Source: Deltaproteobacteria bacterium
Lineage (GTDB): Bacteria > JACQOV01
DNA length: 54,858 nucleotides
Assembly (NCBI GenBank): GCA_016202395.1
Contig: JACQOV010000013.1
Span: forward strand, 1 to 54,858
Direction of reading: 5' to 3'
Shown here piece by piece: positions 11,301 to 20,405 of this stretch; position 1 is the stretch's first letter, and the number at the start of each line of letters is the position of its first letter. A program made the position numbers and the translations under genes. The notes under the pieces are model-generated. The model was given only the letters and a program-made list of their open reading frames with translations. It had not been told where the DNA came from and did not search any database.

Positions 11301-14300
11301 GGTGTGTGATTCTATTATGATCAGCCAAGATCGAGATTCTTGGGGGAGAATTGTGGAGACAACGCGTCCAGAGACTGGAAGACAAAGGGTCCTCTATGAT
11401 GGAGGGGGTCTCCTTGTGGTTAAACAGAATCTCGATGAATCGGGAAGTCAAGTGCTTCGGACTCAGTTCGTTCGATACGATGGTCAAGGGAGGCCTTTAG
11501 AAATTCAATATCTGGATGGCTCCAAGTATTCCACTTCAATTTCTTCTTTGAGCTCTCTTCCCGATTTAGAGGATACCCGAGAGGATGCCGATGTCGTTAT
11601 TAATTATACCTATGATCTCGATCTTTTAAATCAAGGGTGTTCTAACGCTGGACTTCTGGCATGGCAGAATCGAATCGAGCGGTATCCTGATCCCGAAGAG
11701 GAAGGGACAGAGATCAAGTTTTGGGAGAGTCGTCAATTTTGCTGGGACACGGCAGGAAGAATTCAGAATCAAAAGATTATCCATTGGAGGGAGGAGATTT
11801 CGGAGGAAGATGGAGCTCCTGTAGAAGGGACTCTTACCTCGGTTGCTTACGAGATCGCAAATTCTTACGATGCCTATGGCCGGCTTGTGGATAAGACCGA
11901 TACCTACACCGATCAAAGTGGGAATCAGAGTCTTCTCAGGACTGTTTTCCGTTATCAGGCCGATCTCCCACTCTTGGTTTCGGATGCTTCAGACGGTGCA
12001 GCTATAGAGACCAGTCAAGGGGTCATTGTAAAGAGGGCCTATTATGATCTAAAGGGGAGATTGGAGCGTGTCGTTCTCGGAAACGGAACAGTGTTGCAGT
12101 ATGAGTTTGACCGTTTTGACCGAATTCGAAGTATTATGGGTTGTCTTGAAGAGGATCTTTTGGATGATGGAGAGTGTGATGTTATTTTGAATGAACACCG
12201 ATTGCTATTGTACCAGGAAATTGAAGAAAGGGATCCTGCGGGGAATATTTTGATTGTGGAAGAAGGGCGTAATCAGCTTTCCGCAAATCAGATCATTCGA
12301 GAATTTCAATACAATGGGCTTCACCAACTGACTTTGGAGCAGGTACGCTGGCGGGGGACGGAGCCCCCCGACAATTACGATACGGAGAGCTGCGGAGAGT
12401 TGATGGACGTTTGTTGGGATCATCATGACAGCGGAGATTATTGCCGAAATGAAAGAACGGATCAATGGGTAAGTCATAGTTGTTGTAAAGATGCTCAAGG
12501 GGTTCTCTTCGCAAATGTTTGCACCCATTCAGATCCTCTACCTTCTGTGGACTATCTTTATCGTCAGGAGTTTGACTACGATGGTGTAGGGAACAGAGCA
12601 CTCCAAACACGAACTCAAGGGGGAGCGTCGGAAACCTATACTTACAGCTATGGGAACTCTCACCGGCTTTATTCTGTAGAAGGAAGTTCTTCAACACGTT
12701 ACCTGTATTGGAATGAAGATGGGACATTGGAAAGGGATGCTTCTACACAACAGCGAGATTTTCATTGGTCACCGAGTGGTCAGTTGAGAGCCGTTTCGGT
12801 GAACGATTCAGCAGAGACCTATTTTTATGGGACCGATAATGTCCGATCTCGCAAAGAGACTGAAAATCAGATTGTGGATTATTTTGGGGAATCATTAACC
12901 GCTTTTCACGTAGGGGATTCCATGACAACTGTTGTTCGGAATTTTGGAATTCCGGGGAGCAATCTTGTTGTAGCCTCTTTAACCGATGGCGGAGAGGGAG
13001 GATTGAGTTTTGATGACAATCGCATCGAGGGTCCCATTCCTTGTGGATTGTTTGAATCTCAAAACCCTACCTCTCAAAGTCCTTGGGGGTTCCTCATAGT
13101 GGTCTTGTATTTGTTGATCTTAATCGGTTTGTGGAGATGGAAACGGACCTGTGAACCGGGTGCATTGGAGTCGATTTCGTTACTCATTGCCTTTGTTTTC
13201 CTTGTCCAGAGTGTCATCCCTTCTTCGGTGTATGCAAGAACAACACCTATTCCTCGTGAACCGAGCCAGCAATCTCCAGTGGATTCAAGGATTGGAGACC
13301 TGTACGCAATTGAAGGAGTGGGTCAGATATCCGATCTGTTAGATCAAGGAGGGGTTTCTCCTGCCGAACCAAGGTTCCCTCTGGAGCCCGATTTGGACAT
13401 GCCCGACCCCATTATCGATGATTGGTCGGATACTATCGACGATTGGAAAAAAGATCCAGTGGAGTGTGCTCCCAATAGCGAATCCACTCTCCGTTTCTTC
13501 ATGAATGATTATCGTGGGAATCTGGCCGTTGTTTCTGACGATAAAGGGTGTATCTTAAAAACGGTGTCCTATACGGCTTTCGGAGAAGATGTTTGTGAAT
13601 TAGATAGTAGCCTTTGCTACAACGCAGAAGGGGAGGAGACGCTGGCCTCTTCTGTCGATCCGAACTTTATTGGGAAACAGAAGGATGACTTAGCGGGGCT
13701 TATCGTTACCGACGCTCGTTACTATGATCCCGCTTTAGGTATCTTCATCAGTCCGGAGCCGGTGGATGAGCTGACAATTCAGACGACGGGGGGGGAAGTT
13801 CAGGACTTCTATAAAGACCCGCTCCTTTTCAATTCCTATGCCTATGCTGGTCAGAATCCGATCAATCGAAGCGACCCCAGTGGAGAGTTCTGGTTTGCAG
13901 CAGCGCTTTTGTTCGCTCAATTTTTAGCTGTAGCCGCCGTTGCATTTGTTGTGATGATGCTTCCACATCTCTTTATTGGAGCTGTTTCAGAAGCCTATGG
14001 TGTTCCCTACGGTTGGGGGAGAGCCATTGCAAGCACGGCTTTAAGCGCAGCCACGATGGGTTTTTTCACGGAGATTATAGCCCCTTTCGTCATGGCTTTT
14101 CTTGGAGTCTATGTTCCGAGTGCCTATACCTTTCTGCAGTATGGCCCCTTTGCAGCCGAGATTGGAGCTGTGGCTAGAACAGGGGCTCAGTACGCTTCTA
14201 ATGCGATATCGGGTTTTAGCTACGATGGATTGGATCTCTTTTTTGATGTTTTGAGCTTTACCCAGAGTGTAAAACCCTCTCACTTCGTATTTCAGGGGCC

Positions 14301-14745
14301 GATCACCAGTCCAACGGCTCTCAACTTGAGCAACAGATGGGCATGGCTCGGCTATACCGTCGTTAAAAGTTCACTAAAAATAGGGGCGGGGTTGAACTCC
14401 TATTACAATCAATATAAAGCACGAACGGTTCAACTCGGTTTTGATGCAGGGCGCTATCTTGCACGGTCCTTTGCTCAACTCAGTGCGCAGATTATTCAAG
14501 GGTTGAGTGGAGGTCGTCTCGCTGGATGGTTACTCTATAGGGACGAAACCATCCCCTTCGGTCCGGCCATTGGGACTTTTGCTGGAGTCATTCAAACCAA
14601 AACAACTGTATCGCATCAGCAACGGTTTGGTGATCTTCCTACGCGGGTTTTGTCCCAGATGTTTGGAGTGGAGTACCAGCTCTACGATGCTCTCCCATTC
14701 GATCTAGGTCCAGCCTCTGCTGTGGATTATGGGGGACTGGAATGA
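5332..14745 (+). CDS. Giant secreted YD-repeat/Rhs-like protein with SpvB-like N-terminus, FG-GAP/VCBS-like motifs and Rhs core near the C-terminus
   Basis: Signal peptide MVSKIKSNRFF...EAHA; GSTLVDAKGNLTYSLSFPSIPVVARDGSSPSVSVTYNS; DIDGDGLEEP and DVNGDGIVDIID; many YD-type repeats; DARYYDPALGIFISPEP...NPINRSDPSG core end. The listed start at 5182 lies upstream of the predicted promoter, so 5332 is preferred. Confidence 0.9.
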   Translation: MVSKIKSNRFFVTTHKIFSWVLVFALVYGPLPTREAHASFNYSSAAAHASDESALKASSNSVGSTLVDAKGNLTYSLSFPSIPVVARDGSSPSVSVTYNSANHQVDGFMGYGWNLDVPSIRRIGPDETLPLPTYGTDDRFSTPWGIVVPIENPDQSETGYRLISGPFAIHFTFDRVENVWTVRNLENGTKQIFRDMKGNPATKPDVTDPACQLELPLGDSSSGCPPGRELLCEALDNFDPTSYGMKELNEDLLEEGTIDYGAFLEDYEDQGGGIRIWDVLVTDAAKQIEETQHEPRVGDLDGTVFDEGDIGGSGPTNPEGVGGGVEGEETNGVVTKNLDPTVQEDIERSRITQNPVISPSWVDINESNVPLEANKTAEWQIQEIQNGSNWTRHYYASCSTADGKYNVFHWNGVASGGYAFGDSDGPSFAIRALYDLRQNYYPISISNHTFSPEILSALELRPVVAYYDSSGPYLDEDYLNMRMKFVYESDSDAHHAPLVVKIKFETEEDGETESFQPPLEMAYIEKQENSGTVKAFCKDPVVLPFFKPLNTKGFKEGETDAYEWVRSSRSYYNPETEDPLTGTILPFASPEVDPAFIGRLYNGAGYSLELTGLHEIGNVDCEESHCESGDRYQVEAPNISARFAGAPLFGEEQDNRPDFVIATEMERFTYDPDYFGFEGSGESKKVCLKDGEGCWDYYGKSGTTYVTQNVYTGVGMIDPYSQEGTPYGSLEGGPVNYDPGQVPTPFVRVYYGVPKKELPQDLICDSEENTPCSSQDDYFGGGFILGPYHFFQNFSLEGLSQRNKEADEVYSFMDIDGDGLEEPILKEGECHIVTSRNGFSLRKSDVPECAQWDDGQGAIDEADCVQPQPLFVGQDRLVETESTGIVSQECDPDGRFRSSFNNTCNDTASQCYRFSGLPSTPIGALTLPVQDDEEQQSQNSGFEGFTIDGFSGAHWISGSVCDGNDCSWQVWWNNSQLLWTASQGSIKYDPSKSAFCSIPSNSITGPAIADPSLREALKCPVLVKNAPAALHQSADNRTVMTLMDLVGDDNPDVVSTKSGSDCWSVNAYDYNAIEGNYIAQFIEEGVWVYVPRDPDEPEDRKIATREDDEDHWSGVFSFGSQSFAFSLGEESGARMYCSTWGESTDEERSPGVSATWTCYPFYKGEVNPSYTCEGEDAVSYFHPGEVFRIEAPTIAQHVTCNDSNWCPDGDADELPGVMDTIRGSTLLAPADVNGDGIVDIIDIRPEKGNHASHSTWDKKGMSVYFGCRDDQFEEGEDDTRSCDRCPEERLVGDDDEGSGTNAQWVGLLTEVSDGSGLRKVFEWADVKDYRFVPPADHSYKNLLEGIPILKSVTEYRFEDGLESYQVSSENVPIYRTYDYLSCFKNSNGVFAGCPAIREISNSGEGNQSETTTYYLLQFPEGLDVTDYSELNPPSSAVSTVIWPSSTVRKLREIQGAPWAQSVSVGKKTVIWVGDIPEEDYDVIHESYGVLVFPEGSTTDPITQVGTYRRDKILSFQPKKSINIQIEGDYKVVREKQLLYETFSSSDPKGFVGYLMATRQLETPTSGGVPYYRDLTVYNKLDDGNGHLTQIVPNVRCRDTQSLSATITCDPSSSFLYRDYDYNDDGTLRWVQTVSDTPLSSVQSQIEQEYEYDGYGHLTHSITTVKHGSSGLRSMEEEFIYDDYSFSPGLNIDKERFLAKEITRGSDMESMVQYFVWDRKTSKIAFESRLFLEGQDPLGESSGGESAESCWEDESCREGGTERVYDHLGRPVRETQFVPLGTDRQKALSQCYYYSGASGPLMWSASVSIRGSNCWGSLPDSDTLAKYPYEKVYRNSWASFKSERSSDGSYLLRKQARFDGDGAIVAESLWDDLEDWDAERVEWASQTHDSLGRITGITLPTGYMAQITPGLEETSVADPNWVADSWTGSTGVTVDGMQRTFKAGIGGKLSHVALGTNTSQMVEADYEDYDVVGDANTITLNPLFCLLNGGGVCDSIMISQDRDSWGRIVETTRPETGRQRVLYDGGGLLVVKQNLDESGSQVLRTQFVRYDGQGRPLEIQYLDGSKYSTSISSLSSLPDLEDTREDADVVINYTYDLDLLNQGCSNAGLLAWQNRIERYPDPEEEGTEIKFWESRQFCWDTAGRIQNQKIIHWREEISEEDGAPVEGTLTSVAYEIANSYDAYGRLVDKTDTYTDQSGNQSLLRTVFRYQADLPLLVSDASDGAAIETSQGVIVKRAYYDLKGRLERVVLGNGTVLQYEFDRFDRIRSIMGCLEEDLLDDGECDVILNEHRLLLYQEIEERDPAGNILIVEEGRNQLSANQIIREFQYNGLHQLTLEQVRWRGTEPPDNYDTESCGELMDVCWDHHDSGDYCRNERTDQWVSHSCCKDAQGVLFANVCTHSDPLPSVDYLYRQEFDYDGVGNRALQTRTQGGASETYTYSYGNSHRLYSVEGSSSTRYLYWNEDGTLERDASTQQRDFHWSPSGQLRAVSVNDSAETYFYGTDNVRSRKETENQIVDYFGESLTAFHVGDSMTTVVRNFGIPGSNLVVASLTDGGEGGLSFDDNRIEGPIPCGLFESQNPTSQSPWGFLIVVLYLLILIGLWRWKRTCEPGALESISLLIAFVFLVQSVIPSSVYARTTPIPREPSQQSPVDSRIGDLYAIEGVGQISDLLDQGGVSPAEPRFPLEPDLDMPDPIIDDWSDTIDDWKKDPVECAPNSESTLRFFMNDYRGNLAVVSDDKGCILKTVSYTAFGEDVCELDSSLCYNAEGEETLASSVDPNFIGKQKDDLAGLIVTDARYYDPALGIFISPEPVDELTIQTTGGEVQDFYKDPLLFNSYAYAGQNPINRSDPSGEFWFAAALLFAQFLAVAAVAFVVMMLPHLFIGAVSEAYGVPYGWGRAIASTALSAATMGFFTEIIAPFVMAFLGVYVPSAYTFLQYGPFAAEIGAVARTGAQYASNAISGFSYDGLDLFFDVLSFTQSVKPSHFVFQGPITSPTALNLSNRWAWLGYTVVKSSLKIGAGLNSYYNQYKARTVQLGFDAGRYLARSFAQLSAQIIQGLSGGRLAGWLLYRDETIPFGPAIGTFAGVIQTKTTVSHQQRFGDLPTRVLSQMFGVEYQLYDALPFDLGPASAVDYGGLE

Positions 14746-14806
14746 GCTCTCTTGTAAAAGGAAGTTTTTAATATGGGTTATCTAATACAATTAGAAGGAG
14801 GAAAAA

Positions 14807-17800
14807 ATGTCTCACCCGGTGAATAAAGTATGGAAGTCTGTTCTTGTTTGGATGATGATTTTCTTGATCGGCCAGCCAATATCTTTGACCTTGGCGATAC
14901 CAGGGAAGCCATCGGCCAAAGTTGTGGAGAGAGAAAATCTGAAAGATCTTGCCTCTTCAAATCTGGATCAGTTGGAACAAAAGCTGGGTCAAGCATCTGA
15001 TCTTGAAAAAAATCTTCAGGAAGTTCTTGAGGAGGTTAAAGAAGTTCAAGCTGAGCCGGAGCCACTCGGTGAAGAACAAGAGACGGAGCCATTGGCGATG
15101 GAAATGGCCTCTGGAGACGATCCTCAGCCCGCCAATTTTGCGATTGAACAGGGAAACATCGTTGGAAATGCCGGTGTTTATTCAATTGGGCTAAAGTTGG
15201 CTTTCCCTGCTGGCCCTAATGGAATGACTCCCCAATTAACGGGAAGCATTTCGAGTGTGGCTTCGAATCGTTTTATGGGGCAAGGGGGAGATCTTTCAAC
15301 CGATTGGTATGTGGAGCGAGATTGGACCCAAGGGACTTTACTGAAATGGGGATCCGTTGATTATTTTCGTGTGCAACTCCCGGGAGGGACTAAAGGGGAT
15401 TTAGTTTATGTCGCGGCCGATTCCAATACGAATCAAGGAGATTACGTCTATTTTACCCAACAGGCCGGTGGCGCTCCTGTAAAGATGGTTTTCGAATCGG
15501 ATTGGGGGTCTTATGGTCGTTGGATTGCAATCTCTCCCAGTGGGGGACCTCGTTTTTATTTTGAAACGGTGGTGGCCAATCGTGCCAGCACTTCCTATTC
15601 TGGAAATGCTCTCCGGTGGTACATCAATCGTACGGAGGACAGTTACGGAAATAAAGTCGAATATTTCTGGAATATTTCTACAGAATATAACAGTTCGACG
15701 CTCCGATTTGAGCCTTTACTTTCGTCCGTTAAATACGCGTATAGCGCGGGGGCTTCCTATCAAGCGACTCTGAGATATAAGGAGAGCGGGCAACTCGATG
15801 CAGACCCTAACATTGAATGGGAAACAATCTATCATACTTTGTATTCTGGAAGCCAGAATAAGAGTTTTGCTTTGACTATCAATCGAAAACTTCAGTCCGT
15901 TGAATCCGGCTTCTGTCTCTCAGGTTTGGGTTGTTCTACGGAAGGGACTCTGTATTTCAAATATACGGATATGGATGGGAACACCAATGATACGATCCAT
16001 TTGCAGAAAATCTATGGTTGCGGAAGCACGGGAAGTTCTGTGACTCCTGATGATCTTGACGATGTTGAGAAATGTTTAAAACCGACTCTCTATTATTATT
16101 CTAAAGCATTGGAGAGTGAAGAAAGCAATCCCCTCTATCGAATTACGGAAGTTTATCATCCCACGGGTGCTACAGAATATATCAAATACGATTATGCAAG
16201 AAATGTTGACTGGGATTCCGATACCGATACAGATTTGGGGGACGATGTTGTAGCCACGAGAAGAATCGTGACGGATGGAATCCAAACCTTCGAATGGCAC
16301 AGTTATTATTATGGTTGCTATAAGACCGTGGATAGCCAAGAGTTTCGAGGTTGCCAATATGTTGAATCCAGATCGGTCAATCCGGGGTCTTCGTATAACC
16401 CCAGTAGTAATAATCGGCTCACTAACAGCCAGTCGTCTCTCGTAGTCACCAATGTTGGGCGTGTTAGCAGTGGTGATGATCCCTTATTGAAAGGATTTGT
16501 CAAAGAGGAATACCTATTTAATGACAAAATCAGTGGGGCTGCGTGGAATAATATCGGGAATCCAGTTCAGAAGGTGACACATTATCCTTTGTATCAACAT
16601 ATTTACTGCCGCAACGATATTGATAATAAATCTCTCACAGATTGTTCTCAAACGAACACGGAAAGATATGGGATCGCCTTGGTTGGAGAATTAGCCACCA
16701 GGACTGATATTTATGATCAAGGGGGGGTCCGTTGCACGAGTGATGCATGTCGACAGACGTTGATTCAAAAAAATGAGTATGAATTGCCCGGCACAGAAAA
16801 TCTTACCAAAGTTTCAGATGATCCCCTCAATCTTAAGCAGGTCACTTATTACATCTGTTCGGGGAATATCAGTGAGTCTCTCGATGTAGAGGATGACAGT
16901 GCCTTAGAAGCCGCTTGCCCTGTGAATACCCATGTAGTGTTTGATTATGACACGGATGAGAACGATCCTTATCATTGGGTAAGGAAATCTTCTCTTACAA
17001 CGGTTTATCCATCCGATGGGGGAGGCTATTCTCTTCATACGGAATATGATTCTGAGCACACTCAAGGGGATGCTCTCGGGAATCCAAAGGTTCAGATGAT
17101 AAAGTATGCTAGTGGAACTGTTGGAGGTTCACTAGCCAGTACAGCCGCGGAAACTACAGTCCCACGCGTTGAAGTTGAACCAATAATACCTCGTGATTAT
17201 CCACGCGCGGGGGGCACGTATGATGCATATGAAAATATACTCTCTCGAATAAAAGATCTCTGGAGAGGTGCCATTAACCAGGTCCCCGCTTACACGACTC
17301 TTAGCGAAACGGAATATAACGATCGCGGAATTGCTGTGGAGACTACTACGTATTATAAAGCGGACAAGTCCGATTCTATGACAATAATTGTCGAAGAGTT
17401 TGACAGCGTTTTAGATCTCTACCCACAAAGAGTTAGCACGACTTATGGTGGTCGCGCTCTCACGGTAGAGAGTTCTTATAATATTGGCCAAGGGCTGCTT
17501 ACGTCCAAGACGGTTTCTAATAGTGGGTCTACCTCTTTGACGGCTGATTTTACATACGACAATTTCGGTCGGTTAACGGAAATGACCGATTCCCTTGCGG
17601 GGGGAAAGGCGCTGAAGAAGGTTGGGTATGATTCTAATTTTAGATGGATTTGGGTGATGGCGTTGTCGGAAGGGAATACGTATTCTCTAACTGTTACGCA
17701 TAAAGATTTGTTGGGTAGAGATTGGCTGTCTATGGTCGGTCCTTACGGAACAGAAGATGGATATATCTATACCGCCAATAAATTCAACAATAATGGGCAG

Positions 17801-20305
17801 GTCATCGAACAATACTATCCAAAAGTTTCGGATGATCAGCCTCTAATCTCCCCCTCGAGTTCAGAGGCTCTCTCGGGATTTCACACCACAATTGAGTATG
17901 ATCCCTTGGGACGGCAAAGGAAAGTAACCAGTGCCTCAGGTCGTGTCGTAACTCAGTTCTTGATGGGGAGTGCGGTGGGGTCGGTAGGCGCAGATGCGAA
18001 TAGTGTTATCGGAACTGGGCTTGGGATGGTAACTCCTGGAGGAGCCAGTCCCACCTATACGGGGGCCGTTGCAACTGTTTATGATAGTGTGAACGGCGTC
18101 AAAGAGGTTCGAGAGTATTGCGATACGAAAGAGTGTTCGAATACTTCACTGACTCCTGAGAGTTATTATAATGATCCGAACGTTTTGGATTATGAGTGGC
18201 GTGCAGATGGTTTAGATGGTTTCCCTGACTTTGATGATGATGCAGGACATGATTGGGATGGGTATGCAGCCACTACCTATGACCATTTTGGTGATGGGAA
18301 ATATTATGGGACCTATTATCAATACCTTTACCGAGTGAAGCCGGACGGGAGTGGTGTTGAGGCTCTTCCATTGAAAATCGTCGATGTTCATGGGAATGAG
18401 ATTAACTTTGGCTACGACTCCTTGGGGAGAAAAGTATGGATGGATGATCCCGATGCAGGCTATAGTACCTATGAATATCAGGATCATACAGGTCTATTAA
18501 CGAAACAGACGGACGCGCGTGGGGCTTTCGCGACTTTTATCTATAGTGATGGTCAACTAATTCAGGGGGCATATTCCCAACCCGATGGAGATTATGAATC
18601 CGTAAGCTACCACTACGGTCAGAACCTGTCAGAATGCCCTTCCAACGCTCAGAATACACGCCCCAACATGATATCATTTGTGTCATTGAGCATTTACGAT
18701 AGCTCTGAAGATACCACTCAATTGTATGATACTAATTATTGCTATGACTCTCGGGGGCGTGTATTAGAACGACAATACGAATTTCGGTTCACAGGTGACT
18801 ACAGTAGAAATGTTCAGGATTATTCCACGAAGATCCAATATACCTGGACTGATGATGGCAAGATAAAAACTGTTTCTGCAGAAGGTCAGACTCTAACTTA
18901 TGAGTATTGCAGCGATGGAGATGAATGTAAAACGGGTCTCGATCTTATTGCTGTAAAAGGGAGTGACGGAACCCATTATGTAGAAAAGATCACCTACAAC
19001 GAATATGGACAGATGAAAGGGATCTGGTATGGGAGTGGTCGGTTCACGGGATATTCGTATTATCCTGCTGATGAAGAAGAGCCGCTATTAAAGACAATCT
19101 TCACTTGCATGGCTCCGGCCGGCATGTACAGCTGTGACGTGTTAGATGAGCGGGTAATTATACCTTATCCAGAAACCATGCCGGATGGAAGGACACAATG
19201 CGAGAGTTCCAATATGCAAATACAGAATCTCGAATATTTCTATCGTCCGGAAGGGAACATCTATAAGATCATCAGTCACCCTAGCGCTTGTTACGATATT
19301 GATGGGGATGGTTTCGAAGATCTCAACTTCAGCTCCAATGTGACAATCTATGAATATGATGGTTTGAATCGGCTCCTTTTTGGTCAGCGTGGCAAGTTAG
19401 GCCCAACGGAGGGTGATGCGAGTTGGTCGACCCTTTCAGGGCCGGGAGATCGTTGTGTCTACGACGAGCGCTACTCTTATGACATGGTTGGAAACATGAG
19501 AACCAAGAAAAGCCTCTGTAACAGGACAGAGAATGGGGATGAGTTGAGGACAAAATATTCATGGACGTTCAATTATATCGGTGGCACTTATGGACCTCAT
19601 CAGTTATCGAGTGTATCTATTAACAACCCTGCCGATGGTGAAAGAGGACTAACCGATGATTGCAGTCATGAATGTTGCGATGGAAGTTGCACGGTAGACA
19701 TGGAATATGACGAGACAGGGAATATGGCCGTCAGTTTTAACCCGCATATTAAAGACGACACGGGAGTGTGGGTTCGAAATATGACTTGGACTCCTCGCGG
19801 ACAGATGAGATCTGTTTCCTATGCTCCAGATAATTTTAGTTCCGCAGAGAATTATACCGAAGCTCTTTATGATCCTAGAAACTTGAGATATTTCAAGTAT
19901 CAACCGAGATCGGTAAAAACAAGTTGGGGGCAAGATAGTGATGGTTCTGGACCCGACGAAGCTTATGACTATAACTACACCCTCTATGTAGATAAGTTTA
20001 TAGAGTTAGGAGTCCGAGATCTGAATATCGATAATATGGGAACCGCTATTCAAGTTCCCTATGCTAACCTGCATATCTTTGCAGGGGGTTTCGCCTCCGC
20101 TACAGGAGAAATTGCAGCGGGATCTCGCCGAATTGCTACGTTTGAGTTCGAGGATTTTGATTATCCCCATGTTGATATTGGAGGATGTTCAGGAGAAGCG
20201 ACCATCGTTTCGGGTGGAAAGGAATCGGCCAATACATGGCAGTTGCTATTCCTACTTCTTCCGTTGGGATTTGTAATCGTTTTACGAAGGCGAAGGCGTT
20301 CTTAG
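14807..20305 (+). CDS. YD-repeat/Rhs-like shell protein lacking a C-terminal core and tip; CTERM-like anchor at the C-terminus
   Basis: Signal peptide; GVYSIGLKLAFPAGPNGMTPQL SpvB-like start; YD repeats; C-terminus IGGCSGEATIVSGGKESANTWQLLFLLLPLGFVIVLRRRRRS. Confidence 0.88.
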   Translation: MSHPVNKVWKSVLVWMMIFLIGQPISLTLAIPGKPSAKVVERENLKDLASSNLDQLEQKLGQASDLEKNLQEVLEEVKEVQAEPEPLGEEQETEPLAMEMASGDDPQPANFAIEQGNIVGNAGVYSIGLKLAFPAGPNGMTPQLTGSISSVASNRFMGQGGDLSTDWYVERDWTQGTLLKWGSVDYFRVQLPGGTKGDLVYVAADSNTNQGDYVYFTQQAGGAPVKMVFESDWGSYGRWIAISPSGGPRFYFETVVANRASTSYSGNALRWYINRTEDSYGNKVEYFWNISTEYNSSTLRFEPLLSSVKYAYSAGASYQATLRYKESGQLDADPNIEWETIYHTLYSGSQNKSFALTINRKLQSVESGFCLSGLGCSTEGTLYFKYTDMDGNTNDTIHLQKIYGCGSTGSSVTPDDLDDVEKCLKPTLYYYSKALESEESNPLYRITEVYHPTGATEYIKYDYARNVDWDSDTDTDLGDDVVATRRIVTDGIQTFEWHSYYYGCYKTVDSQEFRGCQYVESRSVNPGSSYNPSSNNRLTNSQSSLVVTNVGRVSSGDDPLLKGFVKEEYLFNDKISGAAWNNIGNPVQKVTHYPLYQHIYCRNDIDNKSLTDCSQTNTERYGIALVGELATRTDIYDQGGVRCTSDACRQTLIQKNEYELPGTENLTKVSDDPLNLKQVTYYICSGNISESLDVEDDSALEAACPVNTHVVFDYDTDENDPYHWVRKSSLTTVYPSDGGGYSLHTEYDSEHTQGDALGNPKVQMIKYASGTVGGSLASTAAETTVPRVEVEPIIPRDYPRAGGTYDAYENILSRIKDLWRGAINQVPAYTTLSETEYNDRGIAVETTTYYKADKSDSMTIIVEEFDSVLDLYPQRVSTTYGGRALTVESSYNIGQGLLTSKTVSNSGSTSLTADFTYDNFGRLTEMTDSLAGGKALKKVGYDSNFRWIWVMALSEGNTYSLTVTHKDLLGRDWLSMVGPYGTEDGYIYTANKFNNNGQVIEQYYPKVSDDQPLISPSSSEALSGFHTTIEYDPLGRQRKVTSASGRVVTQFLMGSAVGSVGADANSVIGTGLGMVTPGGASPTYTGAVATVYDSVNGVKEVREYCDTKECSNTSLTPESYYNDPNVLDYEWRADGLDGFPDFDDDAGHDWDGYAATTYDHFGDGKYYGTYYQYLYRVKPDGSGVEALPLKIVDVHGNEINFGYDSLGRKVWMDDPDAGYSTYEYQDHTGLLTKQTDARGAFATFIYSDGQLIQGAYSQPDGDYESVSYHYGQNLSECPSNAQNTRPNMISFVSLSIYDSSEDTTQLYDTNYCYDSRGRVLERQYEFRFTGDYSRNVQDYSTKIQYTWTDDGKIKTVSAEGQTLTYEYCSDGDECKTGLDLIAVKGSDGTHYVEKITYNEYGQMKGIWYGSGRFTGYSYYPADEEEPLLKTIFTCMAPAGMYSCDVLDERVIIPYPETMPDGRTQCESSNMQIQNLEYFYRPEGNIYKIISHPSACYDIDGDGFEDLNFSSNVTIYEYDGLNRLLFGQRGKLGPTEGDASWSTLSGPGDRCVYDERYSYDMVGNMRTKKSLCNRTENGDELRTKYSWTFNYIGGTYGPHQLSSVSINNPADGERGLTDDCSHECCDGSCTVDMEYDETGNMAVSFNPHIKDDTGVWVRNMTWTPRGQMRSVSYAPDNFSSAENYTEALYDPRNLRYFKYQPRSVKTSWGQDSDGSGPDEAYDYNYTLYVDKFIELGVRDLNIDNMGTAIQVPYANLHIFAGGFASATGEIAAGSRRIATFEFEDFDYPHVDIGGCSGEATIVSGGKESANTWQLLFLLLPLGFVIVLRRRRRS

Positions 20306-20317
20306 TTCGTTCTAATG

Positions 20318-20390
20318 TTGCCTGCGGTCCGAGGAGGAGTGACTCACCTGGGCCCCCCTAGGAAAACCTCCTCTTCGGTAACCCAGGCAA
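20318..20390 (+). other. Nested inverted-repeat structured element upstream of cassette 1
   Basis: Outer TTGCCTG/CAGGCAA (perfect), inner CCGAGGAGG/CCTCCTCTTCGG (2-nt bulge), ending about 15 nt before ATG 20406. Confidence 0.5.
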
Positions 20391-20405
20391 TTGTGATAAG
20401 AAATT

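Noticed and set aside
5332-20305. Insecticidal Tc toxin (TcB/TcC) locus
   Set aside because: SpvB-like and YD-repeat parts are present, but no TcA-like gene is in the window and the signal peptides and anchors point to Sec export.
20318-20390. c-di-GMP (GEMM) riboswitch
   Set aside because: Structured leader, but the conserved GEMM core sequence (GACGCAAAG etc.) is absent.
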